Source: Bacteroidales bacterium (GTDB lineage: Bacteria; Bacteroidota; Bacteroidia; Bacteroidales; F082). Taken from it: a DNA stretch of 18,697 bases. The position numbers and the translations under genes are program-made. The stretch spans positions 1-18,697 of the forward strand of contig JAFRRE010000078.1 in NCBI GenBank assembly GCA_017428285.1. Direction: 5' to 3'. The notes beneath the pieces were generated by a model that was not told where the DNA came from, ran no database searches, and was given only the letters and a program-made list of their open reading frames with translations. Shown in pieces: positions 1 to 6,996 of this stretch; position 1 is the first letter of the stretch; every line of letters starts with the position of its first letter.

Positions 1-2
1 CC

Positions 3-10
3 TACTTTTG
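3..10 (+). promoter_or_regulatory. Bacteroidetes -7 box for the tRNA genes
   Basis: TACTTTTG matches the Bacteroidetes primary-sigma consensus TAnnTTTG and lies 19 bases before the first base of tRNA-Ser. The -33 element would lie left of the window edge and cannot be seen. Assignment as the tRNA promoter is inferred from consensus and spacing. Confidence 0.6.
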
Positions 11-29
11 CACCGCAATTCAACGCCGA

Positions 30-118
30 GGAGAGGTGGGTGAGTGGCTGAAACCAACAGTTTGCTAAACTGTCGTATCCAGCAATGGGTACCGGGGGTT
101 CGAATCCCCCCTTCTCCG
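30..118 (+). tRNA. tRNA-Ser(GCU)
   Basis: Class II tRNA folded by eye. The acceptor stem GGAGAGG (30-36) pairs with CTTCTCC (111-117). The anticodon stem ACAGT/ACTGT encloses loop TTGCTAA with anticodon GCT at 64-66, which reads AGC and AGU serine codons. A long variable arm (GTATCC with GGGTAC) is diagnostic for Ser or Leu type tRNAs. The T-arm is GGGGG-TTCGAAT-CCCCC (94-110). The discriminator base is G118 and the 3' CCA is not encoded, so it must be added after transcription. Confidence 0.96.
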
Positions 119-129
119 CGAAAGAAGGA

Positions 130-155
130 AGACGATGAAGAATCGTCTTTTTTTT
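130..155 (+). terminator. Hairpin with T-run between the two tRNAs
   Basis: AGACGAT (130-136) and ATCGTCT (142-148) form a perfect 7-bp stem with a GAAGA loop, followed by T through 155. This has the form of an intrinsic terminator. Its T-run ends directly at the first base of tRNA-Pro (156), leaving no room for a promoter in between, so it may instead act as a partial terminator or processing hairpin. Confidence 0.6.
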
Positions 156-230
156 CGGGGTATGGCGCAGTCCGGCTAGCGCACCTGCTTTGGGAGCAGG
201 GGGTCGAAGGTTCGAATCCTTTTGCCCCGA
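156..230 (+). tRNA. tRNA-Pro(UGG)
   Basis: The acceptor stem CGGGGTA (156-162) pairs with TGCCCCG (223-229) with one G-U pair. The anticodon stem CCTGC/GCAGG (184-188/196-200) encloses loop TTTGGGA with anticodon TGG at 191-193, the proline CCA/CCN reader. The T-loop TTCGAAT is intact. The discriminator base is A230, and the following CAA shows that CCA is not encoded. It lies 37 bases after tRNA-Ser and is probably co-transcribed with it, although a terminator-like hairpin sits between them. Confidence 0.96.
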
Positions 231-244
231 CAAACTGAAAATGA

Positions 245-279
245 GGGAGTTACGAAGATTTGTGACTCCCTTCTTTTTT
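245..279 (+). terminator. Terminator after tRNA-Pro
   Basis: GGGAGTTAC (245-253) pairs with GTGACTCCC (262-270) as a 9-bp stem with one G-T wobble and an 8-nt loop. It is followed by TTCTTTTTT. This is a standard intrinsic terminator closing the tRNA transcription unit. Confidence 0.85.
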
Positions 280-289
280 GGCAAAAATC

Positions 290-320
290 AAAATTTGCAC
301 TCCATTTGCACGCAAATTTT
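290..320. repeat. Inverted repeat AAAATTTGC-N13-GCAAATTTT
   Basis: Perfect 9-bp arms at 290-298 and 312-320 enclose a 13-nt spacer that carries a further TTTGCAC. It lies between the tRNA terminator and the promoter of the DUF349 gene. AT-rich symmetry could be an operator or a weak hairpin. No function can be assigned. Confidence 0.4.
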
Positions 321-374
321 CATGATTCTTTGAAAAATATCGAAAAAAATAGCCATGTCTTCCATAATAATTCC

Positions 375-382
375 TATATTTG
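375..382 (+). promoter_or_regulatory. -7 box for the DUF349 gene
   Basis: TATATTTG is a full match to TAnnTTTG and is 58 bases before the ATG at 441, so the leader should be about 50 nt. No TTG -33 element is obvious at the usual distance. The box lies inside an upstream extension of the reading frame, which argues for starting the protein at 441 rather than further upstream. Confidence 0.65.
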
Positions 383-440
383 CAAGCTTAATTGTAAAAT
401 AGGTATCAAGGGCTATTCCTTGGCCATAAAACGAATTGAA

Positions 441-2429
441 ATGGAAAACAACGAACAACTAACTCAAAACCCTGCCATTGAGGGAGGAATTGAGAATGAA
501 ACGACCACATCAAAGGCCGCAATGAAAGCCATTGATGGTAACGAGAAAAAGAAGATTGTCAAACTGATCCAGCCCAGTATCTTGCCTGGCAAGGTGAAGG
601 TCGAGGTGAACACCCTCGTGGCTGAAATGATTGCCGAGACAGCCCCTGTGGCCGACGAGGTGATGCCCGAGATGGTGGATGCTGCCGAACCTGATGAGGA
701 TGAACTGGTGGAAGACAATGCCGACTTGGACGGTCTCAACAAACTGCAACTTGTGGAGATGCTCGAGGAACTCGTGCAAGACTCCGATGTCCAAAACATC
801 AAGGACAAAGTTGCGGCTATTCGTCTCCATTTCAATAAGTTGAACAAGGAAGACATGGACAACGAACTCGACCAATTCCTCCAAGGCGGTGGTGAAGCCG
901 AGAGCTTCCAACATGTTGAAGACCCCATTGAACAGCGTTTCAATGCTGCCTTTGGCATCTTCAAGGCCAACCGTGCCAAGCAAAACGAGGACATGGAGAA
1001 GCAAAAGGTTGAGAACCTGACCAAAAAGCAAGCCATCCTCGATGAGCTGAAGGAAATCATCGCTTCAGATGACTCCCTGAAGAAGACTTACGATGACTTC
1101 CGTGCCTTGCAAGACCGCTGGAAGGAGATTGGCCCTGTTCCGGCTGCCGAGAACTCCAACCTTTGGAACAACTACCACTTCCTGGTGGAGAAGTTCTTCG
1201 ACAAGGTCAGAATCGGCCGCGAACTCCGTGACCTCGACATGAAGAAGAACCTCGATGCCAAGATCGAGCTCTGCGAGAAAGCTGAGGAACTGCTTGATGA
1301 GAAGTCAATCACCAAGGCTTTCAAGGCTTTACAGAAGCTTCATGAAGATTGGAAGGAAGTAGGTCCCGTGCCTCAAGACAAGAAGGATGAGATTTGGGAG
1401 CGCTTCAAGGCTGCTACTGACAAGATCAACCAAATCCGCCGTGAGCATTATGCCCAGATTGAGGAAGAACAAACGGGTAACCTCGAAGCCAAGAAAGCTT
1501 TGTGCGAGAAGGCTGAAGAGTTGATTGCCGAAGACTACACGAGCGTCAACGCTTGGCAGAAGAAGTCGGACGAACTCTCCGAAATCTTTGGGGTTTGGAA
1601 GACCATTGGTCCTGCCAGCAAGAAAGACAACGAGGAGATTTGGCAACGCTTCCGTGGCACAATGGATGCTTTCTTCGCCAAGAAGAAGGAATTCTTCGCT
1701 ACGTTGAAGGACAGACAGACCGAAAACCTCGAGCGCAAGACCCAACTCTGCATCGAGGCTGAGGCTTTGATGGAGTCGACCGATTGGAAGAACGCCACCG
1801 AGCAGATCAAGAAGCTGCAAGAAGAGTGGAAGACTATCGGTCCCGTGCCGAAGCGTCACACTGACAAGATTTGGAAGCGTTTCCGTGCCGCCTGCGACAC
1901 CTTCTTCAACCGCAAGAACGAACACTTCAGCGGTCGCCGCACCGAAGAGGAAGCCAATCTTGCTGCCAAGAAGGCTTTGATTGAGGAAATCAAGGCATTT
2001 GAAATCGGCCCGAGCCGCAACGAGAACATGGAAGCCATCAAGGCCTTCCAGAAGCGTTGGATTGAAATCGGCTATGTACCGATGAAGTACAAGGATGCCA
2101 TCAACAAGGAGTATCGTGAACTCATCGATGGATTCTTTGACACTATGCGCAAGAACCAGAACGAGGCTTCGACCAACGAGTTCCGCGAGATGATGGAAGG
2201 CTGGAGGGACGACCCGAATGCCAACGACCGTGTGCGCCGCGAGCGCAACACCTTGCAGACCCGCATCCAGAAGCTGCGCGACGAAATTGCTGCCATGGAG
2301 AACAACATCGGTTTCTTCTCCAACAGCAAAAACTCAGAGCTGATGCGTGCCGAGTACGAGAAGAAAATCAACAAGGCCAAGGAAGACCTCAAGGTTCTTG
2401 AAGCCAAGCTGAAGATTGCTGAGGAGTGA
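441..2429 (+). CDS. DUF349 five-repeat protein
   Basis: 662-aa, highly charged, soluble protein with no signal peptide or membrane segment. Residues 1-130 are acidic and low in complexity. Five DUF349 repeats follow, each with a W-K-x-[IV]-G-P-[VA]-[PS] core and a downstream I/L-W-x-x-[FY] and FF/K-rich helix. The cores start near residues 226, 302, 385, 462 and 539, so the period is about 77-83. The fifth copy is divergent (RWIEIGYVP). The last 70 residues are a predicted coiled coil rich in K, E, R and N. The start at 441 is chosen because a -7 box at 375-382 lies within the open frame further upstream. The gene is monocistronic, with a promoter before it and a terminator after it. DUF349 proteins of this architecture are common in Bacteroidetes. 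I know of no firmly established biochemical role for them and assign none. The helical repeats suggest a scaffold or nucleic-acid-associated role, which is only inference. Confidence 0.92.
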   Translation: MENNEQLTQNPAIEGGIENETTTSKAAMKAIDGNEKKKIVKLIQPSILPGKVKVEVNTLVAEMIAETAPVADEVMPEMVDAAEPDEDELVEDNADLDGLNKLQLVEMLEELVQDSDVQNIKDKVAAIRLHFNKLNKEDMDNELDQFLQGGGEAESFQHVEDPIEQRFNAAFGIFKANRAKQNEDMEKQKVENLTKKQAILDELKEIIASDDSLKKTYDDFRALQDRWKEIGPVPAAENSNLWNNYHFLVEKFFDKVRIGRELRDLDMKKNLDAKIELCEKAEELLDEKSITKAFKALQKLHEDWKEVGPVPQDKKDEIWERFKAATDKINQIRREHYAQIEEEQTGNLEAKKALCEKAEELIAEDYTSVNAWQKKSDELSEIFGVWKTIGPASKKDNEEIWQRFRGTMDAFFAKKKEFFATLKDRQTENLERKTQLCIEAEALMESTDWKNATEQIKKLQEEWKTIGPVPKRHTDKIWKRFRAACDTFFNRKNEHFSGRRTEEEANLAAKKALIEEIKAFEIGPSRNENMEAIKAFQKRWIEIGYVPMKYKDAINKEYRELIDGFFDTMRKNQNEASTNEFREMMEGWRDDPNANDRVRRERNTLQTRIQKLRDEIAAMENNIGFFSNSKNSELMRAEYEKKINKAKEDLKVLEAKLKIAEE

Positions 2430-2452
2430 TCCCTAAGAACAATGAAGCCAAC

Positions 2453-2483
2453 AAAAAAGCACCTCATTTGAGGTGCTTTTTTT
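2453..2483. terminator. Bidirectional terminator
   Basis: AAAAAAGCACCT (2453-2464) and AGGTGCTTTTTT (2471-2482) form a strong stem around CATTTG. A-run and T-run flanks give a poly-U tail in either direction, so it can end both the DUF349 transcript from the left and the receptor transcript from the right. Confidence 0.88.
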
Positions 2484-2497
2484 GTACCATGTCTGTA

Positions 2498-2527
2498 TGT
2501 AGAGACGGTGCATGCACCGTCTCTACA
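2498..2527. repeat. Perfect 30-bp palindrome, REP-like
   Basis: TGTAGAGACGGTGCA (2498-2512) is followed directly by its exact reverse complement (2513-2527). It lies between the stop of the receptor gene and the bidirectional terminator. The outer part, GTAGAGACG...CGTCTCTAC, recurs in a related element at 11532-11559 with a different core. I read both as members of a dispersed palindromic repeat family. Similar GTAGAGACG palindromes are, to my memory, frequent in Bacteroidetes intergenic regions. Confidence 0.75.
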
Positions 2528-2538
2528 AATGCATGGTT

Positions 2539-5500
2539 TTAGAAATTGAAACGTAGGTTCAAAGCAGCTGACCAAGTGGAGTATGTGCTGGCATATTTGG
2601 CCCAAGTAGGCTCAAGGAATGTGTAAGTGTACGGATTGCTTTCAGTACCATTGCCGTTGAGTCTCAAGATGTTGGTCTTGTCGATTCTTTGGATGTTGCC
2701 CCATCCTCTGTAGAGTAAGTTAGCAACGTTCTTTACATCTACGCCGAAAGAGATCGACTCGCCACCATTGAATCTATAGGTTCTTTCATACTTGACATTG
2801 AAGAGGTGTCTCCAAGGAGCAATGGCGCCACCACGTTTTGAATACTGTCCACGATGTGTGCTCAAATACTTGTCGCTCTCAATGAATGCCTCGTAAGCAG
2901 CACGGTTTTCATCGGATTCAAATGGCATGGCTTGAAGTTCGTCCTTTGTCGGGATGTAAATCAAGCTTGTGGCACCTTGGTCACCGTTAACGCTGTTTTG
3001 ATATTTACCGCTCTGAACAAACATGGTATAGCTGTAACGGGAGTAGCTATAGCTTCCGACATAGCAGTGGTTCAATCCTTCATAGTAGAAGCCGATTTGC
3101 TCGGTGGTATGTTGTCCAGTAGCCCAAGTCCAACCAGCATTCACAAGAACGTGATGCGGAGCGACATAAGAGCTGTAACCCAGTTCTTGAGCATTGGAAC
3201 CGTTGACGCCATAAGTATTAGTGGTGAAAGCAGAGGTAACCTGGTCACCAATACCGTCAATGACGTTCTTGCCTTGTGAATAAGTATAGGCCGCCATCAG
3301 GTTCAGACCACACTTGAAGTTTTTGCTCAACTGACCAGTGATGGAGTAGTAATAACCGTTGTTCTCACTGTTAGTGATGTAGTAAGGAGTGATAGCTTTA
3401 TTCAAACTGTTCTTGACTCCTTCGCTTACCCAATACAATCTCTTATCAGGTTCGCCAGGAAGGGCCAAGGAGTCGCCATGGACAATACCGAGTTTGGTCA
3501 CGGCTACCGAAGCGAGATCCTTGCTGTAGATGCCTTCCAATGTTCCTTTGATGCCGCCAGGAAGTTCGGCATCGAAAGCCAGAGAACTCTTCCATGTTTG
3601 AGGCATGCGTAGCTCTTTGTCCATAATGGTGGTGGACTGAGGAGCTGGAAGGTCTCCGGTCTTTAACAAATCGGAATTATTCGCGATAATGTCATCTACA
3701 TTGTCATAGAACGGGATATTGTCTGAGTACGTGGTAAATTGATTCTGCATCACGTTGCTATTGCCAACGGTAGAAACGATCCATACGAAAGGCAGACGAC
3801 CCGTGTATAAACCGGTACCACCACGTAGAATGTATTTACGATTGCCAGCGATGTCCCAGTTGAAACCAAGGCGAGGTGAGAAGTTCACGCGAGCTTGGGG
3901 CATGTCGGCAGTGGAAAGACCGTACATGGTATGAGTGCTGTCATCAGCAATGGAATAATGGACAAGGGTTGAGTCAATGGCGATACCGAGTGTATCATAG
4001 GTGTAATTGTATTTATCCCAACCGTTTTGGAACTCGTTGTTTGTATTGTAATCAGCGATGGAAGGATAGTATGGCAATTCAACACGCAAGCCTGCCGTGA
4101 GTTTGAAGTTTTCGCTAAGATTCATTTCATCCTGCAAATAAAGGGATCCTTGCATGTAGTTGAATGAAGGATAGACCTGGTTGTGATTTGGGTTATTGCC
4201 ATAGGTAATACCAAAGGCACGAGGTTGGGCGTGATTTACGAAATCGCTCCATGAATTGTAAACGTAGTAGCCAGCACCACCTTGCATGTAACCATTCTCC
4301 GTGTGGTCAAACTCATATTGAGCTCCCAATGTTAAATTGTGAAGGCCTGTAATGTAAGATAATTCATCAGTGACCACTGCGGTTTGCACTTTACGAAGGT
4401 TGCCATAGGTAAACGGGTCGACACCAAAGGATGTGTAAACAGCAGGAGTTCCAACGGAATCAGTAGGACCGTTATAATAGGTCTCAAGAATGTCAACAGT
4501 GGGGAAGAGGTTGCCCACGAAACTACGTGGCTCATTCTGGTATGAATAGGTGGCACGCAGCATATTGTTGCCACGACCACTCAAGAACGAACTGTTCCAT
4601 TCGGCTGCAACTGAACTAAAGTTCTGCTCTTGGAAATAACGGTTGCTTTCGAAGTACATGGCGTAGTCGGTGGTGCGACCGTAATCGTCACGGTTGTAGG
4701 CACTAGAAAGAGGATTAATTGATGAAGAGGGTGACGATGAATACTTGTTTTTAACTAAGCTGTAACGGATGTTGAACTTGTTGTTGTCGTTGATGTTCCA
4801 GTCCAAACGAGCCAACAGTTTATAATCAGGAGTGCTGGCACTATAGTTCTGGTAGCGGCCTGGATCATAATTATAATTGTCGATTAGATATTGTCTGATG
4901 GAGTCCATCATGACAACAGTAGGACGGTTAGTCTGGCCATGAACATTGGGATCGGAGTTCCAAGTGTCTTCGGCGTTTGCCACGTGGGTTTGGCCAGGCT
5001 TGATGTCGCTTTGGTATTCAAAGTTTACAAAATAGAACAACTTGTTTTTAATAATGGGGCCGCCGACGTTAAAGCCAACGGTGTTATCGAGAGATTTATT
5101 CAGTCCTAAGCGGTCAGGATAGAAACCTTGCTCATCTTTGTCGCCATATCTGTAACCCATAAGAGCGTCACTGCTGAAATAGTCGTAGATACTGGCGTGT
5201 ATGGTGTTGGTACCACTCTTTGTGACGGCGTTGATGGATCCACCGGTGAAACCACTATGACGAACATCGAAAGGTGTGATGTTAACGGTCATCGACTCAA
5301 CGGCATCAAGTGAAATTGGGCTACCACCTGCAGGCAGGTTGCCGCCAATACCGAAAGCGTTGTTGAACGCAGCACCGTCGACGGTGACATACGACGCACG
5401 ATAGTTACCGCCACCAACAGAAAAACCGTTAGAGGTGGTGGCGGCCTGAGGCGTCAGGGCCAACACATCATTCAGACTACGGCTGATGGTGGGCAAAGTG

Positions 5501-5931
5501 GCAATCTGCTCGCTAGTTACAACGGTAGTGGCGCCAGCGCGGTCGCTGTCCATGCCGTTGGAGATGGCTTCAGCTACCACTGCGACTTCACCAAGGCCAA
5601 CAGCCTCTTCCTTCAGGCGGACGTTGATGATCTTGGTCTCACCCAAAGTGGCAGTGACGCCTTCTTGCTTAATTGTCTGGAAGCCGACCATGCGATACTC
5701 AATGGTGTAAGGGCCGCCAGGACGGATGTTGAGCAAACGGTAGGCACCGTTGGCATCGGCCACAGCATAGTACTGTGAACCCGAAGGCGTGTGTGTGGCA
5801 ACGACAGTGGCACCTGGAAGCGACACTTTGTTGTTGTCCGTGATTTTTCCACTGATGCTCGAAGTGGTCACTTGGGCCATCAAGCTAACGGAGGCAATCA
5901 TAGCCAGGAAAAAAGTAAGTAACTTTTTCAT
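2539..5931 (-). CDS. Oar-like TonB-dependent outer-membrane receptor
   Basis: 1130-aa protein. Residues 1-19 are a Sec signal peptide (MKKLLTFFLA..., cleavage likely after LMA before Q20). Residues about 24-112 form a carboxypeptidase-regulatory-like Ig-fold domain (ISGKITD, PGATVVATHTPSG, ANGAYRLLNIRPGGPYTI). A plug domain follows at about 125-245, containing ISRSLNDVLALTPQA, YVTVDGAAFNNAFG and GFTGGSINAVTKSGTN. The rest, rich in aromatic and Asn/Tyr residues, should be a 22-strand barrel ending in the terminal Phe (LNLRFNF) typical of outer-membrane proteins. The length and the GGSINAVTKSGTN plug motif fit the Oar-like subgroup rather than SusC. No adjacent SusD-like gene is present, so a glycan-uptake locus is unlikely. 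The substrate is unknown. Transcribed alone from a promoter at about 6017-6046 with a leader of roughly 80 nt, and ending at the shared terminator at 2453-2483. Confidence 0.93.
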   Translation of the reverse strand: MKKLLTFFLAMIASVSLMAQVTTSSISGKITDNNKVSLPGATVVATHTPSGSQYYAVADANGAYRLLNIRPGGPYTIEYRMVGFQTIKQEGVTATLGETKIINVRLKEEAVGLGEVAVVAEAISNGMDSDRAGATTVVTSEQIATLPTISRSLNDVLALTPQAATTSNGFSVGGGNYRASYVTVDGAAFNNAFGIGGNLPAGGSPISLDAVESMTVNITPFDVRHSGFTGGSINAVTKSGTNTIHASIYDYFSSDALMGYRYGDKDEQGFYPDRLGLNKSLDNTVGFNVGGPIIKNKLFYFVNFEYQSDIKPGQTHVANAEDTWNSDPNVHGQTNRPTVVMMDSIRQYLIDNYNYDPGRYQNYSASTPDYKLLARLDWNINDNNKFNIRYSLVKNKYSSSPSSSINPLSSAYNRDDYGRTTDYAMYFESNRYFQEQNFSSVAAEWNSSFLSGRGNNMLRATYSYQNEPRSFVGNLFPTVDILETYYNGPTDSVGTPAVYTSFGVDPFTYGNLRKVQTAVVTDELSYITGLHNLTLGAQYEFDHTENGYMQGGAGYYVYNSWSDFVNHAQPRAFGITYGNNPNHNQVYPSFNYMQGSLYLQDEMNLSENFKLTAGLRVELPYYPSIADYNTNNEFQNGWDKYNYTYDTLGIAIDSTLVHYSIADDSTHTMYGLSTADMPQARVNFSPRLGFNWDIAGNRKYILRGGTGLYTGRLPFVWIVSTVGNSNVMQNQFTTYSDNIPFYDNVDDIIANNSDLLKTGDLPAPQSTTIMDKELRMPQTWKSSLAFDAELPGGIKGTLEGIYSKDLASVAVTKLGIVHGDSLALPGEPDKRLYWVSEGVKNSLNKAITPYYITNSENNGYYYSITGQLSKNFKCGLNLMAAYTYSQGKNVIDGIGDQVTSAFTTNTYGVNGSNAQELGYSSYVAPHHVLVNAGWTWATGQHTTEQIGFYYEGLNHCYVGSYSYSRYSYTMFVQSGKYQNSVNGDQGATSLIYIPTKDELQAMPFESDENRAAYEAFIESDKYLSTHRGQYSKRGGAIAPWRHLFNVKYERTYRFNGGESISFGVDVKNVANLLYRGWGNIQRIDKTNILRLNGNGTESNPYTYTFLEPTWAKYASTYSTWSAALNLRFNF

Positions 5932-6016
5932 AGATAATGATTTAATGTTAATAATTAAGTTGATTGTATTCGTGTTTCAAAACTCGTTTTCATTTTGTCC
6001 ACTCCATAAGACCGTG

Positions 6017-6046
6017 CAAATATAAGGCATTCCTTTGAATTGCCAA
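6017..6046 (-). promoter_or_regulatory. Promoter of the TonB-dependent receptor
   Basis: Read on the minus strand, TTG at 6046-6044 is followed after 19 bases by TATATTTG (6024-6017). This matches the Bacteroidetes TTG-N19-TAnnTTTG layout. The predicted transcription start is near 6010, giving a leader of about 80 nt that contains a small AAAAC-GA-GTTTT symmetry. Confidence 0.75.
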
Positions 6047-6226
6047 TCCATTCTTTCCCAAACATTTTTCGTTTTTTTCGAAAAGAAATCAACAAGGTTT
6101 GTTCATTACTTATAATCCTTTGATTATGATGGGATTGAAAGAAAATCTAAAACGATTTCCCGGGGTTCATTTTACACCTTATTTATAATATTAGCTCGAC
6201 TTTCAGGTGGTTTCATTTTTTTTCAC

Positions 6227-6234
6227 TATTTTTG
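6227..6234 (+). promoter_or_regulatory. -7 box for the lipoprotein gene
   Basis: TATTTTTG matches TAnnTTTG and is 22 bases before the ATG at 6257, predicting a leader of about 15 nt. No TTG at the -33 distance is obvious. Confidence 0.6.
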
Positions 6235-6256
6235 AAGCCCCAAACTAAAAACTACC

Positions 6257-6628
6257 ATGAGAAGGATTGCAATATTTGCCATGTTGGCCGCCATGATTTG
6301 TTTTACTGCTTGTGATGACACTGTCTCGAAGCAGTACAAGGCTATGGAAGAGGAAATCTCATCCATTGAAAACCAAATTAATACCATTGAGGATTGCGAC
6401 GAACTTCAAATGATGAACATCGCCATCCTCGGCCTGCGCTCCGATATGGACAACTACCGTCAGGATCCGGAATCGGAGATGACCGACACTGAAATCGGAC
6501 AATTGGACGACATGATTGACAAACTAGATGCCACATGGAGAGGCAAATGGGCTTCGCTCAATTGTGAGGAGGTCATTTCTAGCGATGTTCTCGACACCTC
6601 GGGTGAGGAAGTCGGCGACTTCGATTAG
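6257..6628 (+). CDS. Small acidic lipoprotein of unknown function
   Basis: 123-aa protein. Residues 1-18 are a lipoprotein signal peptide (MRRIAIFAMLAAMICF...) ending in lipobox F-T-A-C with acylated Cys19. The mature N-terminus begins C-D-D, and Bacteroidetes lipoproteins are often membrane-anchored this way. The mature region is acidic and strongly helical: residues 27-45 (YKAMEEEISSIENQINTIE) and about 48-85 have coiled-coil character. One conserved-looking W-R-G-K-W segment lies near residue 93. Two further cysteines (in IEDCDEL and LNCEEV) could form a disulfide in the periplasm. Its own promoter lies just upstream, and a separate promoter for the next operon starts right after it, so it is probably monocistronic. 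I do not recognise the family. Confidence 0.8.
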   Translation: MRRIAIFAMLAAMICFTACDDTVSKQYKAMEEEISSIENQINTIEDCDELQMMNIAILGLRSDMDNYRQDPESEMTDTEIGQLDDMIDKLDATWRGKWASLNCEEVISSDVLDTSGEEVGDFD

Positions 6629-6634
6629 TATGTG

Positions 6635-6663
6635 TTGTAAGTTGAACTTTTTTGCTATCTTTG
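6635..6663 (+). promoter_or_regulatory. Promoter of the mutL operon
   Basis: TTG at 6635-6637, an 18-base spacer, then TATCTTTG at 6656-6663. This is a full TAnnTTTG match, 21 bases before the ATG at 6685. The box overlaps codons of an upstream-extended frame, supporting 6685 as the true start of the first operon gene. Confidence 0.75.
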
Positions 6664-6684
6664 CATTATCAAAATACTACCGTT

Positions 6685-6993
6685 ATGGCTTTCTTTTATC
6701 GACATAATCCAAAGAAATTCAACTACATACCGCGCTATTACAATCCTGAAGAACAGGCTTGGGAAGAGAAAAAGGCCGCTGCCGGACTCGATTCCAAGTT
6801 GACCCATGAGGAACAGCTCCGTGCCCAGATGCGGAGTAAATGGGGCGCCAAGAAGGATGAGGAGACCAAAGAAGATCAACGAGCTAAACTGATTCGCAGA
6901 ATCGTGTTGGGGGTGTTTGTGGTGCTTCTGTTCTATTTTGTCTTCTGTACACCGCTGATGCAGACAATTGTCGGTGGTCTGATGGGAAAATAA
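6685..6993 (+). CDS. Small single-span membrane protein, unknown function
   Basis: 102-aa protein starting MAFFYRHNPKKFNYIPRYYNPEEQ. The frame is open further upstream, but the promoter -7 box at 6656-6663 and the conserved-looking N-terminus place the start at 6685. The first 70 residues are hydrophilic and charged with an aromatic, basic start. A single membrane segment (about residues 76-96, IVLGVFVVLLFYFVFCTPLM) is preceded by KLIRR, which predicts N-in topology with nearly the whole protein cytoplasmic. It is the first gene of a five-gene operon and its stop is 3 bases before the mutL start. I have an impression that short proteins of this type precede mutL in other Bacteroidetes, but I recognise no named family and propose no function. 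Confidence 0.8.
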   Translation: MAFFYRHNPKKFNYIPRYYNPEEQAWEEKKAAAGLDSKLTHEEQLRAQMRSKWGAKKDEETKEDQRAKLIRRIVLGVFVVLLFYFVFCTPLMQTIVGGLMGK

Positions 6994-6996
6994 GGT

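Larger units (their letters stand above)
5932..6256. other. Divergent intergenic region, 325 bp
   Basis: AT-rich region between the divergently transcribed receptor and lipoprotein genes. It holds the receptor promoter (6017-6046, minus strand) and the lipoprotein -7 box (6227-6234, plus strand). Between them, at about 6050-6225, I see T-runs and a short TTTTCGAAAA palindrome near 6075-6084. I see no convincing ORF, structured RNA or riboswitch. Confidence 0.6.

Noticed and set aside
30..230. tRNA genes as an attachment site for an integrated element
   Set aside because: No integrase gene and no duplicated tRNA 3' end are visible in the window.
44..238. Open frame of 64 codons at the left end
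   Set aside because: It runs through both tRNA genes and the hairpin between them. It is a chance frame over structured RNA genes.
222..440. N-terminal extension of the DUF349 protein starting at 222
   Set aside because: The frame overlaps the tRNA-Pro end, its terminator and the -7 box at 375-382. The extension has no DUF349-like features.
464..1060. Antisense open frames of about 170-200 codons opposite the DUF349 gene (also at 1329-1925)
   Set aside because: They result from the strongly biased Lys/Glu-rich codons of the sense gene. The translations are Ser/Leu-rich or low in complexity, with no family motif and no promoter.
2539..5931. SusC-type glycan importer
   Set aside because: There is no SusD-like partner gene, and the plug and N-terminal features fit the Oar-like group better.
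5932..6256. Riboswitch or small RNA in the divergent region
   Set aside because: Only AT-rich sequence and short dyads are seen. No conserved aptamer motif or terminator is recognisable.
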